From contig NZ_KE387029.1 in NCBI RefSeq assembly GCF_000430045.1, positions 32,047 to 83,151 on the forward strand: a stretch of DNA of 51,105 nt, given 5' to 3'. The translations under genes and the position numbers were made by a program. The stretch comes from Calidithermus chliarophilus DSM 9957 (GTDB taxonomy: Bacteria; Deinococcota; Deinococci; Deinococcales; Thermaceae). Each line of letters opens with the position of its first letter. Within the stretch, counting starts at the first letter, position 1. The notes under the pieces are model-generated. The model made no database searches. It saw nothing but the letters and a program-made list of their open reading frames with translations, and was not told the origin of the DNA. Positions 48,240 to 51,105 of the stretch are shown here, in pieces.

Positions 48240-48470
48240 ATGAGCCTCGACCTCGACACCCTGCACGCGCGCTTCAGCGCCCTCACCGGCGCGCAAATCG
48301 CCCGCGTCTCCGCCCGAACGGGCATCAGCCGCAACACGCTCTACCAGCTCAAGGACCGCCGCCGCCTCGAGCGGGCCAAGCTCGCCACCGTGCTCGGCGC
48401 CCTCCAGGCCCTCGAAGGGCCCCAAGACCCCCCGCCCCCCGCCTCTGACCCCTCGGGGGCGGGAGCCTGA
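48240..48470 (+). CDS. Small HTH protein (Cro-like position)
   Basis: A 76-residue protein with an HTH (IARVSARTGISRNTLYQLKD, residues about 20-39). It faces the repressor gene as Cro does in lambdoid phages, but its start is linked to a late-type element (L9), and it is followed at once by the portal. A TTG start at 48210 is in frame but lies inside L9; ATG 48240 is chosen. Confidence 0.7.
   Translation: MSLDLDTLHARFSALTGAQIARVSARTGISRNTLYQLKDRRRLERAKLATVLGALQALEGPQDPPPPASDPSGAGA
48445..48468 (+). promoter_or_regulatory. Late element L10 (portal)
   Basis: CTGACC (48445-48450), 12 bp, GAGCCT (48463-48468), 6 bp to ATG 48475. Confidence 0.7.
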
Positions 48471-48474
48471 AGCC

Positions 48475-50229
48475 ATGAGCGACGTGGACCCCCAAGCGCT
48501 GAAGGCGGCCCGGACCGCCATGCAGCCCGACGCCCCGCCCGACGAGCGCCAGGACGCGGCCCTCGAGGTGGCCCGGGGCGTCAAGGGCGCGGTGCCGGTG
48601 TTCTCCAAGGCCGACCTGTTCAAGGCCGCGGCCTACGGCTACGCCGTGGCCCAGCGCCGGGCGGGGCAGGCCAAGAGCGACACCGCCGACCCCTTCCGCA
48701 TCTTCCGGCCCTCGCCGGTGCTCTCGGGCAGGCCCGCGCCGCTGGGGTTCGCCCAACTGCGCTCGCTGGCGACGCACGACGTGATCCTGGCCTCCATCGT
48801 GCTCACCCGCCAGCGCCAGGTGGCGTCGCTGGCCCAGGCCGCCCAGATGGACCGCGACCCGGGGTTCCGGGTCAAGCTGCGGGGGCTGAAGGACTCGGAG
48901 ATGACCGACGGGGCGCGCCAGCGCATCGAGTGGCTGACGCGCTACGTCGAGAACTGCGGGGCGGAGTTCAGCCCCTTCGCCCGCAAGAAGCTCAAGCGCG
49001 ACGACTTCTCGACCTTCCTCAAGAAGGCGGTGATGGACACGCTGCTCATGGACGCCATGCCGGTGGAGATCGTGCGCACCCACTCGGGGCGCCCCCACGG
49101 GTTCAAGAGCGTGGACGGGGCCACGGTCTACGTGGCCCCGCCGGAGGGCTTCGAGGACACCCTGCCCGAGCCCGTCGCCGCGACCTACGAGCTGCCCGAC
49201 CTGGGGGACGTGGACGGGATCATGGTGGTGGACTCGCAGGTGCAGCACTGGTTCCGCTACGACGAGCTGCTGTACCCGCTGCGCAACCCCCGCACCGACC
49301 TCTACGGCGCGGGCTACGGCCTGGCCGAGACCGAGCTGATGCTCAGGGTGATGACCGGGCTCGTCAACGTCCTCTCCTACAACCAGAAAGCCTACTCGGA
49401 GAACCACGTGCCCCAGGGCTTCCTCACCGTGTTCGGGGACTTCAGCGACGAGGACGTTGAGGTCTTCAAGAACGAGTGGGCCAGCTACGTGGCGGGGGTG
49501 AGCAACGCCTTCCGGCTGCCGGTGCTGGTGTCGAAGGACAAGGAGAGCGGGGCGGTGTTCACCAAGACCGGGGTGGAGGTCACCGAGATGGCCTTCGTGA
49601 AGCTCATCACCCTCTACATCGCCATCGAGGCCGCGCTCTACGGCATCGACCCCAACGAGATCGGCTTCGAGAGCTTCACGTCCAAGTCCTCCAGCCTCTC
49701 CGACGGCTCGGTGGAGAGCCGCCTGGCCGCCAGCCAGGACAAGGGGCTCAGGCCGCTGTTGCAGCACCTGCAAAGCCCCTTGCAGGCCATCCTCGAGGAC
49801 GTGGACCCCGACGCGGTGTTCACCTGGACCGGCTTCCAAGACCCCAAGGAGGCCGCCGAGTTCGACAAGCTGGTACTGACCTTTGGCGAGGCCCGCGAGC
49901 GGGCGGGCCTGCCGCTGACCGGCGACGCGATGCTGGACAACGCCCCCCTCAACCCCGCCATGCAGAGCGTGTACCTCCAGGCGCAGGGCATGGCCCAGAT
50001 GGGTACAGAGGCCGGGGGCGAGGGCGAGGGCGAGGAGGGCTGGCCGCCCCAGGAAGGCGAGGAGGGCGAGGGGGGCCAGCACCAGGGCCAGGACCGGCAG
50101 GAGGCGGACGGCGGGGATGAGGGTGCGGACGGGGGCGAGGAGGGGGCGCAGCCCCAGAATCTGGTGGCGCAGCTCATACGCCGCTTCGGCAAGGGCAAGG
50201 TGAGGGGCGGGGCCGGAGGTGGGGCGTGA
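48475..50229 (+). CDS. Portal protein
   Basis: A 584-residue portal, the dodecameric ring through which DNA enters the head. Recognisable parts: SLATHDVILASIVLTRQRQV, WFRYDELLYPLRNPRTDLYG, GYGLAETELMLRVMTGLVNV and YNQKAYSENHVPQGFLTV, then a TAIEAALYGIDPNEIG-like segment and a SSLSDGS loop. The last 75 residues are Gly/Glu-rich and low complexity. The start is set by L10. The gene is coupled (GTGA) to a 2H phosphoesterase gene. Confidence 0.88.
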   Translation: MSDVDPQALKAARTAMQPDAPPDERQDAALEVARGVKGAVPVFSKADLFKAAAYGYAVAQRRAGQAKSDTADPFRIFRPSPVLSGRPAPLGFAQLRSLATHDVILASIVLTRQRQVASLAQAAQMDRDPGFRVKLRGLKDSEMTDGARQRIEWLTRYVENCGAEFSPFARKKLKRDDFSTFLKKAVMDTLLMDAMPVEIVRTHSGRPHGFKSVDGATVYVAPPEGFEDTLPEPVAATYELPDLGDVDGIMVVDSQVQHWFRYDELLYPLRNPRTDLYGAGYGLAETELMLRVMTGLVNVLSYNQKAYSENHVPQGFLTVFGDFSDEDVEVFKNEWASYVAGVSNAFRLPVLVSKDKESGAVFTKTGVEVTEMAFVKLITLYIAIEAALYGIDPNEIGFESFTSKSSSLSDGSVESRLAASQDKGLRPLLQHLQSPLQAILEDVDPDAVFTWTGFQDPKEAAEFDKLVLTFGEARERAGLPLTGDAMLDNAPLNPAMQSVYLQAQGMAQMGTEAGGEGEGEEGWPPQEGEEGEGGQHQGQDRQEADGGDEGADGGEEGAQPQNLVAQLIRRFGKGKVRGGAGGGA

Positions 50230-50762
50230 GGGCCGTGCTGCGCGTGGCTAAGGCCGACGCCCCCAAGGAGGCGGGGCGGGGGGTGATGCTGTGCCTGGTG
50301 CCCCCGCTCGAGGTGGCCCAGGCCCTGGCCCTGCCGGGGGGCCTGCCGCCCAGGGAGCTGCACCTCACCCTGGCCTACCTGGGCAAGCTGGGGGAGGGGG
50401 TGACGCCGGAGGCGCTGGCGCGCCTGATGCCCGCCGCGCGCTTCCTCGCCGCGATGATGCCGCCCCTCGAGGCCCGCGTCTCGGGCCTGGGGCGCTTCTC
50501 CCTCCCAGGGGGGGACGCCTTTTACGCCAGCGTGGACCACCCGAGGCTGCCGGAGTTCCGCCGCGTCTGGGTCGAGCTGTGCCAGCGCCTCGGGGCGCCC
50601 CCGGTGCTCAACCACGGCTTCACCCCCCACATCACCCTGTCCTACCTGACCCCCGCCGCCCCCCAACCCCTGCAACGCCTCGAGCCCCTGGCCTGCCGCT
50701 TCGACAGCGTGCAGCTCTGGGCGGGGGAGGGGCGGGAGGTGTTTTGGCTGGGGAGGGGCTGA
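50226..50762 (+). CDS. 2H phosphoesterase (2'-5' RNA ligase family)
   Basis: A 178-residue protein with both HxT motifs of the 2H family: H46-L-T48 (HLTLAYLG) and H135-I-T137 (HITLSYL). Family members hydrolyse 2',5' or cyclic phosphodiesters in RNA or nucleotides. In phages such enzymes can destroy cyclic-nucleotide alarm signals of host defences (CBASS, Thoeris-like); here that is inference. Location among head genes is common. GTG 50226 overlaps the portal stop. Confidence 0.88.
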   Translation: MRAVLRVAKADAPKEAGRGVMLCLVPPLEVAQALALPGGLPPRELHLTLAYLGKLGEGVTPEALARLMPAARFLAAMMPPLEARVSGLGRFSLPGGDAFYASVDHPRLPEFRRVWVELCQRLGAPPVLNHGFTPHITLSYLTPAAPQPLQRLEPLACRFDSVQLWAGEGREVFWLGRG

Positions 50763-50763
50763 G

Positions 50764-51105
50764 GTGGAGCACGACATCTGGCAGCCCGACCCCGACCCCC
50801 TCAAGGCGCGCCTCGAGGCGGCCTTCTACGCCCTGGGCCAGCGCTACCTGATCGAGGTGCACCAGGCCGTACACCGCGCGCTGGGGCTGCCGCAGGTGCC
50901 GCGCCTGAGCGTGGCGAAAGCCTACCGCCTGCCCCTGCCCCTGCTGCTCCTCGCCAAGGCCCAGCGCCGGGGGCTGGGCCGGGTGGGGGAGGAGCTCGAG
51001 CAGCGCTGGGAGCGCAGCCGGGTGGAGTGGGGCAGCGCGGTGCGGCGCTTCGTGGACCTGCTCAGCCGCAAGGACGGCGCCCTGGCCCGCGAGCTGGCCG
51101 GGGCC
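50764..51105 (+). CDS. Partial gene after the portal (3' end outside window)
   Basis: Begins at GTG 50764 after GGGAGGGG and stays open to the right edge (114 codons). The visible part is helical (ARLEAAFYALGQRYLIEVHQ, ELEQRWERSRVEWGSAVRRF). By position it may be a head morphogenesis or minor capsid protein. Family not recognised. Confidence 0.55.
   Translation, partial: MEHDIWQPDPDPLKARLEAAFYALGQRYLIEVHQAVHRALGLPQVPRLSVAKAYRLPLPLLLLAKAQRRGLGRVGEELEQRWERSRVEWGSAVRRFVDLLSRKDGALARELAGA

Noticed and set aside
1-51105. tRNA or rRNA genes
   Set aside because: I saw no cloverleaf-like stretch or rRNA sequence; a tRNA scan would settle it.

Overview
This window reads as a large part of the genome of a temperate, contractile-tailed bacteriophage (or phage-plasmid) of a high-GC thermophile, most likely of the Thermus/Meiothermus group (Deinococcota). 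The reasons are: very high GC with GC-rich third codon positions; an SSB with two OB folds in one chain, as in Thermus and Deinococcus; many promoters whose -10 element lies 6-7 bp before the start codon (leaderless mRNAs); and strong enrichment of CTCGAG. The host is inferred, not proven. Both ends of the window cut through genes: the tape measure gene at the left edge and a gene after the portal at the right edge. Capsid, sheath and tube genes are not here.

Layout. (1) 1-18.6 kb, plus strand: tape measure with an M23 peptidase domain, hub, spike, two unassigned tail genes, a LysM-gp25 fusion, gpJ-like wedge, three long fibre or receptor-binding candidates, gpI-like protein, a coiled-coil fibre, holin and M23 endolysin. 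A lipoprotein gene on the minus strand (2.9-3.3 kb) interrupts the tail cluster. (2) 18.6-30.2 kb, plus: early and accessory genes: metallophosphoesterase, HAD phosphatase, CRP-like regulator, dNMP kinase, small proteins, a tyrosine recombinase, a DUF5131 (Gp37/Gp68) protein and a ParB-domain protein. (3) 30.3-32.6 kb, minus: two structural-type proteins. (4) 32.8-35.2 kb, minus: an early operon with MazG and several tiny membrane proteins. (5) 35.3-38.2 kb, minus: terminase large and small subunits, next to a repeat cluster that may be the packaging site. (6) 38.5-43.7 kb, minus: replication operon with VRR-NUC nuclease, a DnaN sliding clamp and SSB. (7) 43.8-45.9 kb, plus: wHTH protein, replication initiator with an origin-like array inside its gene, and a DnaC-like helicase loader. 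(8) 46.2-48.0 kb, minus: ribbon-helix-helix protein, ParA and a CI/LexA-like repressor. (9) 48.2-51.1 kb, plus: Cro-like HTH protein, portal, 2H phosphoesterase and a partial gene.

Two regulatory networks can be read directly. A 24-bp late element (CTGACC, exactly 12 bp, then NANNCT or a close variant) occurs ten times on both strands. In eight cases a start codon follows after 6-7 bp; the genes are tail, lysis, structural, terminase, HTH and portal genes. A second element (NTGTCC, 8 bp, GGACAN) lies on the promoter or start region of the early operons at 20.1, 23.3, 35.2 and 43.7 kb, with a degenerate copy in the 48.2 kb immunity region. It is the natural candidate operator for the repressor at 47.4-48.0 kb. 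The initiator gene carries four 15-bp iterons, a hairpin and an AT-rich stretch, laid out like the origin inside lambda gene O. With ParA and a ribbon-helix-helix partner next to the repressor, a plasmid-like prophage is plausible.
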